Made by a program: the position numbers and the translations under genes. DNA of 7,059 bases. Origin: Rubritepida sp. (lineage in GTDB: Bacteria; Pseudomonadota; Alphaproteobacteria; Acetobacterales; Acetobacteraceae). Under the pieces are notes generated by a model, which was not told the DNA's origin, made no database searches, and saw nothing but the letters and a program-made list of their open reading frames with translations. Location: positions 1 to 7,059 of the forward strand of contig JACMRO010000428.1 of NCBI GenBank assembly GCA_014376425.1, written 5' to 3'. Below, piece after piece: positions 1-7,059 of this stretch; positions within the stretch are counted from its first letter, which is position 1, and every line of letters starts with the position of its first letter.

Positions 1-503
1 ACCAGCGGGTTCAGCACGCCGCCCGGGCAGGGCACGCACATGCAAAGCCGCGCCACGCCCGCGACCCGCGCAGGGATGGCGTTCATCAGCACTGATGAAG
101 GATAGGCCGCCTTGCCGCCGGGCACATACAGCCCAGCCGCGTCCAGCGCCCCCCAGCGCATCCCCAGCGTCAGCCCCGCGGGGTCGTTCAGCACCAGGTC
201 GGCCGGCAACTGGGCCCGGTGGGACGCCTCGATCCGCGCCGCCGCCAGGTCCAGCGCCGCCAGCAGGTCGGGCGCGACCGAAGCTTCCGCCTCGGCCATT
301 TCCGCCGCGGTCACCCGCAGCGTCCCGGACCAGCCGTCGAAGCGCTGGGTGTATTCGGCCAGCGCCGTATCGCCGCCTGCGCGCACCGCGGCGATGATCG
401 CCGCCACCGCGGCTGTCACGCTGGCCGTGGTTTGCCGCGCCTCGTCCAGCAGCGCGGCGAAATCGGCCTCAAAGCCGGGCTGAGTCGTTGCCAGCCGTTT
501 CAT
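1..503 (-). CDS. hisD: Histidinol dehydrogenase, N-terminal part (cut by left edge)
   Basis: HisD is a cytosolic, zinc-dependent, NAD-linked enzyme that oxidises L-histidinol to L-histidine in two steps, ending histidine biosynthesis. Reading leftward from the ATG at 503-501 gives 167 residues with no stop before the window edge, about 40% of the usual ~430. The family signature is clear: GLYVPGGKAAYPSSVLMNAIPA at residues 124-145, followed by AGV and a PxPGGxxNPL stretch. The N-terminal region (FEADFAALLDEAR, then RAGGDTALAEYTQRFDG) also fits the family. The zinc and catalytic residues lie in the missing C-terminal part, so integrity cannot be judged. The start overlaps the hisG stop as ATGA, and no strong Shine-Dalgarno sequence precedes it, so translation probably depends on ribosomes finishing hisG. 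It is the most distal gene of the operon visible here. Confidence 0.95.
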   Translation of the reverse strand, partial: MKRLATTQPGFEADFAALLDEARQTTASVTAAVAAIIAAVRAGGDTALAEYTQRFDGWSGTLRVTAAEMAEAEASVAPDLLAALDLAAARIEASHRAQLPADLVLNDPAGLTLGMRWGALDAAGLYVPGGKAAYPSSVLMNAIPARVAGVARLCMCVPCPGGVLNPL

Positions 504-1182
504 GCGATGGCGGCCCGGAAGCGCGCCAGCATCGCGCCCATGCGCCCGGGCATGGTCTTCAGCGCGGTGCGGTTGACGATCAGGCGCGACGTGACCTCGG
601 CGGTCACCTCGGTCTCGCGCAGCCCGTTGGCGCGCAGGGTGGCGCCGGTCGCCACCAGGTCCACGATCACGTGTGCCAGGCCGAGCGAGGGCGCCAGCTC
701 CATCGCGCCGTTCAGGTGCACGACCTCGGCCTGCACACCGCGCGCCGCGTAGTGGCGGCGTGCGATGTTGGGGTATTTCGTCGCCACCGCGATGCGCGAC
801 CAGCGGCTGGGGTCCTGCGCCGGCGCATCCACCGGTGCCGCCACCGACACGCGGCAGGCGCCGATGCCCAGGTCCAGCGGCGCGTAGAGCTCCTGATAGT
901 CGAACTCCATCAGCACATCGCCGCCGCAGACGCCGAGCTGTGCGGCGCCATGCGCCACGAAGGTAGCCACGTCGAAGCTGCGGACGCGGATGACATCGAC
1001 CGTGCCATCCTCGGTCTCGAAGCGCAGCCTGCGGCTGTCCTCATCGGCGCAGTCGGGCGAGGGCGTCAGGCCGGCGCGGGCCAGGACCGGGGCCAGCTCC
1101 TTCAGGATGCGCCCCTTGGGCAGGGCGAGCACCAGCGGTTCGACCGTGCCGATCAGCGCCGGCGCATGCAGGGCCTGGTCCA

Positions 1183-1183
<1 letters not shown>
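500..1183 (-). CDS. hisG: ATP phosphoribosyltransferase, short form (HisG_S)
   Basis: HisG condenses ATP with PRPP to phosphoribosyl-ATP, the first committed and normally feedback-inhibited step of histidine synthesis. The 227-residue product starts its recognisable domain at LALPKGRILKEL (19-30). It continues with HGAAQLGVCGGDVLME (78-93), ATKYPNIARRHY (135-145) and the PRPP-binding loop DLVATGATLRANG (175-187). It ends near residue 227, so the C-terminal ACT-like regulatory domain of long HisG (~300 residues) is absent. Short HisG enzymes are known to need HisZ, a histidyl-tRNA synthetase paralogue, for activity and histidine inhibition; that such a partner exists elsewhere in this genome is inference. 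The ATG shares one base with the murA stop (TGATG) and its own stop overlaps the hisD start, so it sits mid-operon. The roughly 18 residues before LALPKG are poorly conserved, but no other methionine start precedes the domain. Confidence 0.96.
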
Positions 1184-2442
<1,259 letters not shown>

Positions 2443-2478
2443 GTTCAGTCCCTGCCGGGCGCGGTGCGAAGGCTCACG

Positions 2479-3033
2479 TCACAACCTAGGCAGCGCGACG
2501 CCGCGCTGCCCCATGTATTTACCGCGCCTGTCGGCATAGCTGACCTCGGGCGCGCTGTCGCCGCGCAGGAACAGGAACTGGCAAATGCCCTCATTGGCGT
2601 AAACGCGCGCGGGCAGGGGCGTCGTGTTGCTGATTTCGATGGTCACCTGGCCCTCCCATTCCGGCTCCAGCGGCGTCACGTTGACGATCAGGCCGCAGCG
2701 GGCATAGGTGGACTTGCCCAGGCAGATCACCAGGATGTCGCGCGGGATACGGAAGTATTCGATCGTGTGGGTCAGCACGAATGAGTTGGGCGGGATGATG
2801 CAGACCGGGCCCTGGCGCGTCACGAACCCCGTCTCGGAGAACGCCTTGGGGTCCACCACGGCATTGTCGACATTGGTGAAGATCTTGAACTCGTCGGCCG
2901 CGCGGGCGTCGTAGCCAAAGGAGGACAGGCCGAAGCTGATCACGCCGTCGCGCTTCTGGCTCTCCACGAAGGGCTCGATCATGCCCTGATCGGTCGCCAT
3001 GCGACGGATCCAGTGGTCGGGCATGATGGGCAT
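2479..3033 (-). CDS. dcd: dCTP deaminase
   Basis: Dcd deaminates dCTP to dUTP, which dUTPase converts to dUMP for thymidylate synthesis. The 184-residue product has the family length. The core runs from FGYDAR (39-44) through PPNSFVLTHTIEYFRIP (81-97) and CLGKSTYARCGLIVNVTPLEP to EGQVTIEISNTT and the tail GKYMGQRGVALPRL. By alignment with E. coli Dcd, Ser108, Arg112 and Glu133 correspond to Ser111, Arg115 and the catalytic Glu138, with a two-residue shorter loop between the last two. I cannot exclude the bifunctional dCTP deaminase/dUTPase type by eye, but the tail looks like the ordinary enzyme. The start at 3033 gives MPIMPDHWIRRMA, a typical alphaproteobacterial N-terminus. GGAGA lies 12 bases upstream, slightly far; the in-frame ATG at 3024 is the alternative. 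It is the first gene of the minus-strand operon, so the promoter should lie in 3034-3156. Confidence 0.97.
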   Translation of the reverse strand: MPIMPDHWIRRMATDQGMIEPFVESQKRDGVISFGLSSFGYDARAADEFKIFTNVDNAVVDPKAFSETGFVTRQGPVCIIPPNSFVLTHTIEYFRIPRDILVICLGKSTYARCGLIVNVTPLEPEWEGQVTIEISNTTPLPARVYANEGICQFLFLRGDSAPEVSYADRRGKYMGQRGVALPRL

Positions 3034-3066
3034 GGCGGGGGACGGTCTCCGGCGATCGGGAGGCTG

Positions 3067-3076
3067 GGTCTAGACC
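3067..3076. promoter_or_regulatory. Perfect palindrome GGTCTAGACC in the divergent promoter region
   Basis: GGTCTAGACC is a perfect 10-base inverted repeat. Allowing one extra G on the left arm, the symmetry extends to CT(G)GGTCTAGACCAG. It sits 33 bases upstream of the dcd start and about 80 bases upstream of the divergent small gene, where an operator would be expected. It contains CTAG, a tetranucleotide often under-represented in bacterial genomes. A second, GC-only palindrome, CGGGCCCG, lies at 3084-3091. On the minus strand a poor -35/-10 pair (TGGACG, 15 bases, TCTAGA) would place the palindrome over the -10 of dcd. Function as an operator is inference. Confidence 0.3.
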
Positions 3077-3156
3077 AGCGGTCCGGGCCCGTCCATCGCG
3101 CTGCATCCGGCGCGGCCCGGCGCCCGTAGAAAGGCATGTCCGGAAGGGATGCGGCG

Positions 3157-3561
3157 ATGCGCGATCGATGGCTGGCTTTGAGTGTTGTGGCGGGTGTGTT
3201 GACCGGCTCCGCCGTGGGTGTGGCGCTGGCCACCGCGACTGCCGACCCGGCGTCGGTGGCGGCCGAGGATTACGGCCGCTGGCCGCTGCACCAGCGGGAG
3301 TTCGGCAGCACCGGCGGCGGCGGGGTGATGATCGGCGCTTACGACCCGCGGGTGGAGGGCAATGCCTGCCGCACGGATTTCACCGCGACGCTGGCGGACG
3401 GCACGGTGTTGCGCAACAGCGCGGAATTCGACGCGGTGGCGATCCAGGGCGGCATCCTGTGCACCAACGGCCGCTGGCGGTCGCTGCAGAGCGACGCGCG
3501 AGGGACTACACCGTACCGGGTGTTCTTCCGCGATGGGGTGGTGCGGGGTTGGCCGCAATAG
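3157..3561 (+). CDS. Small exported or membrane-anchored protein of unknown function
   Basis: I do not recognise this 134-residue protein. It begins MRDR followed by a hydrophobic run (about residues 5-26) and an ALATATA-D junction near residue 29 that would suit signal peptidase I, so export to the periplasm is likely; an uncleaved N-terminal anchor is the alternative. The mature part has a glycine-rich STGGGGVMIGAYDPR stretch (51-65), two cysteines (71 and 102) that could form a disulphide after export, and a mix of short polar and hydrophobic stretches typical of a small beta-rich domain (TDFTATLADGTVLRNSAEF; PYRVFFRDGVV). The start at 3157 is preferred over the in-frame ATG at 3136 because GGAAGGGA at 3142-3149 lies 7 bases upstream, whereas the earlier ATG has AAAGG only one base away. 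It is divergent from dcd and converges on a minus-strand gene, overlapping its 3' end by 56 bases. Codons have the GC-rich third positions of its neighbours. Confidence 0.75.
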   Translation: MRDRWLALSVVAGVLTGSAVGVALATATADPASVAAEDYGRWPLHQREFGSTGGGGVMIGAYDPRVEGNACRTDFTATLADGTVLRNSAEFDAVAIQGGILCTNGRWRSLQSDARGTTPYRVFFRDGVVRGWPQ

Positions 3562-3736
3562 CCTCCTCCGGCGAAGCGTCGCCCGGCGAAACCGGTACCG
3601 GGGCTTCGGTCGCGTCACGCGCTTGCGCCTGCGCCTTTCGCCGCCGCAGATTGGCCCGCAGCGCCTGGGCCAGGCGGGCTTCACGCGCGGGGTTGGGGGG
3701 TGGCGGCGGCACTCCCCTTTCGAGCCCGACCTTCAT
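3506..3736 (-). CDS. Small arginine-rich protein with an RLxxALRANLRRRKAQ motif
   Basis: This 76-residue product has a proline run (10-14), then NPAREARLAQALRANLRRRKAQAQAR at about 15-40, a strongly basic predicted helix, and a low-complexity Ala/Pro/Glu tail. I recall short uncharacterised alphaproteobacterial proteins with nearly this motif (R-E-x-R-L-A-x-x-L-R-x-N-L-x-R-R-K-A-Q), so I treat it as a real gene; that resemblance is from memory and unverified. No function is known to me; nucleic-acid or ribosome contact would suit the charge, but that is inference. The start is uncertain. ATG at 3736-3734 is chosen because it lies just upstream of the proline run. An ATG at 3760, and a GTG at 3712 directly abutting AAAGGGGA, are alternatives, and none has a well-spaced Shine-Dalgarno sequence. 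The reading frame stays open upstream to an ATG at 3859, but that part looks non-coding. Its last 56 bases overlap the convergent plus-strand gene. Confidence 0.55.
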   Translation of the reverse strand: MKVGLERGVPPPPPNPAREARLAQALRANLRRRKAQAQARDATEAPVPVSPGDASPEEAIAANPAPPHRGRTPGTV

Positions 3737-3879
3737 CTTCTGGCAAGGGGCTCGGCGCATTTTGAGAGTGGGATGGCAAAACGCCCGCCCCAGCCACTCC
3801 CCGCGTCGTTTTTGGTTGATAGCAAGTAAGCCCGCTAGGTTGCCGAGGCCGGGCGCCATGGGCTTGGCGTGCGCCTCAC

Positions 3880-3897
3880 GGGGGCGGGCGGGGCGGG
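3880..3897 (+). other. G-quadruplex motif with single-base loops
   Basis: Four guanine runs of 5, 3, 4 and 3 bases are separated each time by a single C (3880-3884, 3886-3888, 3890-3893, 3895-3897). Three-tetrad motifs with one-base loops are known to be the most stable parallel intramolecular quadruplexes. It lies in the non-coding stretch 3737-4030, upstream of the candidate tRNA promoter and upstream of the minus-strand small gene. The right edge can compete by forming a short hairpin (GGCGG at 3892-3896 with CCGCC at 3901-3905). The motif is directly visible; folding in the cell and any role are inference. Confidence 0.6.
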
Positions 3898-3927
3898 AGC
3901 CCGCCGGCGATCAGGCGCGGTGCACAG

Positions 3928-3957
3928 GTGACGTGGCACGGCACAATTCCCCATTAT
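3928..3957 (+). promoter_or_regulatory. Candidate sigma-70-type promoter for tRNA-Thr
   Basis: GTGACG at 3928-3933 (four of six matches to TTGACA) and CATTAT at 3952-3957 (four of six to TATAAT) are 18 bases apart. The -10 lies in the only AT-rich patch of this GC-rich gap, and a GC-rich discriminator (AGCCGCC) follows, as is common at stable-RNA promoters. Transcription would start near 3964, about 67 bases before the mature tRNA. Matches of this quality occur by chance, so this is a candidate only. Confidence 0.3.
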
Positions 3958-4030
3958 AGCCGCCATGGCAGGCAGCGGCGCGCCTTTGGGGTTGCGTGCC
4001 GGCCCGCCTGCGGCTAGGCCCTGTCGCGCT

Positions 4031-4105
<75 letters not shown>

Positions 4106-4213
4106 TTGGAACCCAGGCGCGACTCAGCAGTTTGGACCAGAACAGCCGCCCGCCCACCGGCGCTGAGACAATCGCCGGGCGCAGTCAGGGCCAGGGTGAC
4201 AGAAGGAACTGGC

Positions 4214-5206
4214 ATGCGATTCGCCGAAATTATCGAAGCCCGCACGGCCGCGCCGGATGTCGGAACCCCAGGCCGGCCCCGCATCGCAGTTCTCATTCCT
4301 TGCCACAATGAGGAAACCGCGATCGCAAAGGTGGTCGGCGATTTCCGCGCCGCCCTGCCAGGCGCCGCGATCCATGTCTATGACAATAATTCGACCGACA
4401 GGACTGCCGCGGAGGCCAAGGCTGCTGGCGCCATCGTCAGGCTGGAGCCCTTCCAGGGGAAAGGCAACGTCGTCCGCCGGATGTTCGCCGACATCGAAGC
4501 CGACATCTACGTCCTGGTCGATGGCGATGACACCTATGATGCGGCCAGCGCGCCGGCCATGGTCGATCACCTGTGGCGCGATGCACTGGACATGGTCAAC
4601 GGCGCCCGCGTCACCGAGATTGCCGCCGCCTACCGCACCGGCCATCGCATGGGTAACCGGCTGCTGACCGGCATGGTCGCGGCCATTTTCGGCCGGCGGA
4701 TCGACGACATGCTTTCGGGTTACCGGATTTTCTCGCGCCGTTTCGTGAAGAGCTTCCCGGCACTGTCCGCCGGCTTCGAGACCGAGACCGAATTGACGGT
4801 CCATGCGCTCGAACTGCGGATGCGCGTTGCCGAGGTCCCGACCGCCTATAAGGACCGTCCCGAAGGCTCGGTCAGCAAGCTGCGGACCTACCGGGACGGC
4901 TGGCGTATCCTGACCACCATCCTGCTGCTGGTGAAGGAGGAGCGCCCGCTACCCTTCTTTGCGTGCCTTGCCGGCCTGATGGCCCTCACCGCCCTGCTTC
5001 TGGGTGCGCCACTGCTCCTCACCTACCTCGAAACCGGGCTGGTGCCGCGGCTGCCGACGGCTTTGCTGGCCACCGGCCTGATCGTGCTGGCATTTCTGGG
5101 GCTGACCTGCGGCCTGGTACTCGACACCGTGACCCGCAGCCGGCGCGAGATGAAACGGCTATTCTACCTCGCCATCCAGGCCCCGGGGCAGGAAGACGGC
5201 GCCTGA
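4214..5206 (+). CDS. GT2 family glycosyltransferase with C-terminal membrane helices (probable polyprenyl-phosphate sugar transferase)
   Basis: This 330-residue protein has a GT-A fold domain of glycosyltransferase family 2, resembling dolichyl- or polyprenyl-phosphate mannosyl/glucosyltransferases. The nucleotide-binding start is IAVLIPCHNEETAI (24-37). Next come VYDNNSTDRT (55-64), FQGKGNVVRRMF (80-91) and the metal-binding DGDDTYD (103-109). Acceptor-side motifs are MLSGYRIFSRRFVKSFPAL (166-184) and GFETETELTVHAL (187-199). Two hydrophobic segments (about 247-271 and 282-305) anchor the C-terminus in the membrane, with the catalytic domain expected in the cytosol. It probably transfers a hexose from a nucleotide sugar to a lipid carrier; which sugar cannot be told. 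The start at 4214 has AGAAGGA six bases upstream and avoids overlap with the tRNA, unlike the longer in-frame start at 4061. The stop overlaps the next gene's start as TGATG, so the two are probably co-translated and work together. Confidence 0.88.
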   Translation: MRFAEIIEARTAAPDVGTPGRPRIAVLIPCHNEETAIAKVVGDFRAALPGAAIHVYDNNSTDRTAAEAKAAGAIVRLEPFQGKGNVVRRMFADIEADIYVLVDGDDTYDAASAPAMVDHLWRDALDMVNGARVTEIAAAYRTGHRMGNRLLTGMVAAIFGRRIDDMLSGYRIFSRRFVKSFPALSAGFETETELTVHALELRMRVAEVPTAYKDRPEGSVSKLRTYRDGWRILTTILLLVKEERPLPFFACLAGLMALTALLLGAPLLLTYLETGLVPRLPTALLATGLIVLAFLGLTCGLVLDTVTRSRREMKRLFYLAIQAPGQEDGA

Positions 5207-6450
5207 TGCGACCAGCGTGGCTGCCCGTCCGGCTGCTGCTTTTGGTCCCGGCCCTGCTCGGCGTCGTGCTGGCCGTCGTCTATGCGGGGTCCAACAGCGG
5301 CCTGGGTGAGACCGGCCGGGCGGCCCTGAGCCTGCTGCACAATGGCATCCTGGGCGACCCATACGCTCTGCCAACCGGCCCCACCGCCCATGTCTCGCCG
5401 GTGCACACCGCCTATCTGGCGGCCGTGTTCCACCTGTTTGGCGACAACACAATGCTGGCCCGGACGGTGCTGAGCCTGGTGTCACTGGCACTCTGGCTGG
5501 GCTCGGCGTGGCTGGCACTGCGCATCGGTGAAATCCTGCAACTGGGGCGGGTCGGCATCTGGGTCATCGTCGCATGCACCAGCCTGTTCCCGTTTTATCT
5601 CCCAGCTTCTGTGGTGTATTACCGGCAATGGGACCAGCCTTTCGCCGCCTTCCTGCTGACCTGCTCCCTGTTCGTCGTGCTGCGCGGCGACGCCTGGCGA
5701 CTTTACGGCCGGGTGGCCGCGGCGGCAGCCCTGGCCGGGCTGGGCGGGCTGTTTTCCCCCTCGCTGCTGCCCAGTTTTCTGATCGGCCTCGCCTATGTGA
5801 TGCCGCCGCTGCGGCAGGCCCGCCGGGCCGCCGCCGCCGGGCTGCTTGGGGTGGCGATCCTGGCTGCCTTCCTGCTGCCTTGGGGAGTGCGGAACAGCCG
5901 CGAGCTGGGCATCTTCACTGTCACCCGCTCCAATTTCGGGCTCGAACTGGCGGTCGGCAACAATGACGAGGCGGCCGGCGCGCCTGCGATGGCCGGACAG
6001 ATCCACCCCTATGAATCGCTCGATGCCGCCCGGCTGGTGGCCGAGCTTGGCGAGGTCGCCTTCATGCGGCGCATGCAAGACCAGGCCGTCGGCTGGATCA
6101 GCGAGCATCCCCGGCGCTTCGCCGAACTTGTCGTCACCCGCGGGGTGCTGATCCTGCTGCCTTTCAATACCCTGGGGGAGTGGCAGCCGCTGCTGCCGAC
6201 GGCGCTGGTGGCCGCAGGGTTGCTGCTCTACGGCCTGGCCAAGATCGGCGCCACACTCGTATTGCTGCTGCGCGGGCCGCGCCGCTTTCTCTGGCTGGCC
6301 TACACGATGCTGCCGCTGGCGCCCTATGTGTTGACGCATGTGAACAGCCGCTACGCATTCGTCGTGTTCTTCCCGACCGTGTGCCTGATCGGCCTGATTG
6401 CTGACAGGTGGGCGCAGGCGCGCCGGCCCGGGCCCCGCGCCGCCACCTGA
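5206..6450 (+). CDS. Multi-spanning GT-C-type membrane glycosyltransferase (GT39/ArnT-like)
   Basis: This 414-residue integral membrane protein has about nine to eleven hydrophobic segments by eye, the first at residues 8-27. Features recall polyprenyl-phosphate-sugar-dependent GT-C enzymes (GT39, ArnT and RgtA-D-like). The first periplasmic loop contains acidic Glu35 and Asp51 (GLGETGRAALSLLHNGILGDPY). GPTAHVSPVHTAYLAAVFHLFG follows (58-79), then LPWGVRNSRELGIFTVTRSNFGLELAVGNN (224-253) and a late HVNSRYAFVVFFP (378-390). Such enzymes take a sugar from a lipid-phosphate carrier and attach it to lipid A, polysaccharide or protein on the periplasmic face. The acceptor here is unknown, and the assignment to this superfamily rests on motifs rather than a search. 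The ATG at 5206 overlaps the stop of the upstream GT2 gene by one base, which is the main argument for this start and for a donor-synthase/transferase pair. Confidence 0.8.
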   Translation: MRPAWLPVRLLLLVPALLGVVLAVVYAGSNSGLGETGRAALSLLHNGILGDPYALPTGPTAHVSPVHTAYLAAVFHLFGDNTMLARTVLSLVSLALWLGSAWLALRIGEILQLGRVGIWVIVACTSLFPFYLPASVVYYRQWDQPFAAFLLTCSLFVVLRGDAWRLYGRVAAAAALAGLGGLFSPSLLPSFLIGLAYVMPPLRQARRAAAAGLLGVAILAAFLLPWGVRNSRELGIFTVTRSNFGLELAVGNNDEAAGAPAMAGQIHPYESLDAARLVAELGEVAFMRRMQDQAVGWISEHPRRFAELVVTRGVLILLPFNTLGEWQPLLPTALVAAGLLLYGLAKIGATLVLLLRGPRRFLWLAYTMLPLAPYVLTHVNSRYAFVVFFPTVCLIGLIADRWAQARRPGPRAAT

Positions 6451-6511
6451 CATCGCAACCTGCTACCTGGCCGGTCCGTTCGCCTCGCATCCGAAGAACC
6501 AGGGGACCATC

Positions 6512-6724
6512 ATGCCAACCAAGCCGAAACCGGGCGATCACGTCACCTGGTCGTCCCGCCAGGGCCCCATCGAGGGCGTGGTGGTCAAGGAGCAGACCAC
6601 GCCTACGAAGATCAAGACGCACAAGGTCGCCGCGTCCAGGGACAACCCGCAGATCATCGTCAGGAGCGACAAGACCGGTGCCGCGGCCGCGCACAAGGCC
6701 AGCGCTCTTAAGAAGGCGCACTGA
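6512..6724 (+). CDS. DUF2945 / Hva1-TUDOR domain small protein
   Basis: This 70-residue protein is almost entirely one small domain. KPGDHVTWSSRQGPIEGVVVKEQT (6-29) is followed by a basic linker (KIKTHKVAASRDNPQIIVRSDKTGAAAAHKASALKKA). The pattern GD.V.W....G...G.V......K......A..D.PQ..V.SDKTG..A.HK...L matches the DUF2945 family, annotated as a hypervirulence-associated TUDOR domain from a fungal protein; bacterial members have no established role that I know of. The small SH3/Tudor-like barrel and basic composition suggest binding to nucleic acid or protein, which is inference. The start at 6512 has AGGGGA at 6501-6506 with five bases of spacing; an upstream in-frame ATG at 6398 would run through the end of the previous gene and is rejected. 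It lies 61 bases after the membrane glycosyltransferase and may share its transcript, though no functional link is apparent. Confidence 0.87.
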   Translation: MPTKPKPGDHVTWSSRQGPIEGVVVKEQTTPTKIKTHKVAASRDNPQIIVRSDKTGAAAAHKASALKKAH

Positions 6725-7059
6725 GCCGCACCTGGTACCGGTAATCGGCCGGCCATGCCCAGGCCAGCCCCACCTGTTCAGCATCGCACTGGAGGCCGCC
6801 TGATTCTGCGGCCGGCAAGGTGATGGTCCGCGCGGGAAGCGGGTGAAGGGACGCGCGACGCATGCGCCCCGTCACGCTCATGTACAGGTGGCCGGTCCCG
6901 CGCTGAGCCCAATGGACACGACTCCGGGGCCGGCATTCGCCTCCTCGCAGGGGGCCCGCCGGTCGATCATGCTGGTAAGGCTGGAAGACTCTTAGGCAAA
7001 GTCTCCGCCCGCAAGCTGCGGCAATGCCGGACCCAATGCCCCTATGCGTAGGTGACCCC
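6725..7059. other. Non-coding stretch at the right edge; no gene recognised
   Basis: All frames on both strands are broken or hold only short open stretches (for example about 30 codons on the minus strand from roughly 6969) with no recognisable motif or ribosome-binding site. A 6-bp hairpin (GGCCGC 6794-6799, eight-base loop, GCGGCC 6808-6813) lies 70 bases after the DUF2945 stop but lacks a T-tract, so it is at best a weak transcription-end candidate. A shorter inverted repeat, AGACT/AGTCT, is at 6986-6990 and 7000-7004. Confidence 0.5.

Noticed and set aside
3737..3859. Upstream extension of the minus-strand small gene to an ATG at 3859
   Set aside because: This part has no good ribosome-binding site and includes an AT-richer patch with codon use unlike its neighbours. 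The recognisable motif starts well after 3736.
5482..6453. 323-codon open frame on the minus strand opposite the membrane glycosyltransferase
   Set aside because: The product is a Gln/Gly/His/Arg-rich shadow with no motifs, while the plus-strand frame has clear membrane segments and conserved blocks.
6794..6813. Rho-independent terminator after the DUF2945 gene
   Set aside because: The hairpin has only six pairs with an eight-base loop and no following T-tract.

Overview
The window is GC-rich chromosomal DNA. Gene order, codon use and protein motifs suggest an alphaproteobacterium, probably of the Acetobacteraceae (Roseomonas-like); that placement is inference from recalled family resemblance. 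I see no plasmid, phage, transposon or CRISPR signature. Most of the window is recognisable housekeeping or cell-envelope sequence, with a few small genes and DNA elements that I cannot assign.

Left half, minus strand (about 1-3033): a tight operon transcribed right to left, dcd - murA - hisG - hisD. dcd makes dUTP from dCTP, murA starts peptidoglycan precursor synthesis, and hisG and hisD are the first and last enzymes of histidine biosynthesis. murA stops within the hisG start (TGATG) and hisG stops within the hisD start (ATGA), so translation is probably coupled. hisD runs off the left edge. The HisG is the short form, which in known systems needs the partner HisZ; no hisZ lies in the window.

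Middle (3034-4030): the divergent gap upstream of dcd holds a perfect 10-bp palindrome. It is followed by a small exported protein of unknown function on the plus strand. A small arginine-rich protein is encoded on the minus strand, and the two genes converge with overlapping 3' ends. The next roughly 290 bases are non-coding and contain a strong G-quadruplex motif with single-base loops and a candidate promoter for the tRNA that follows.

Right half, plus strand (4031-6724): tRNA-Thr(GGU) with encoded CCA, then a two-gene glycosylation unit joined by a TGATG overlap. Its first gene is a GT2 glycosyltransferase with two C-terminal membrane helices, and its second is a multi-spanning GT-C-type membrane glycosyltransferase. 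The likely arrangement is that the first loads a sugar onto a polyprenyl phosphate carrier and the second transfers it to an envelope acceptor on the far side of the membrane. A 70-residue DUF2945 / Hva1-TUDOR protein follows. The last 335 bases show no convincing gene.

The observations most worth a second look are the G-quadruplex, the overlapping pair of small genes, the divergent-promoter palindrome and the glycosyltransferase pair beside the tRNA. I did not find clear evidence of a new multi-gene system.
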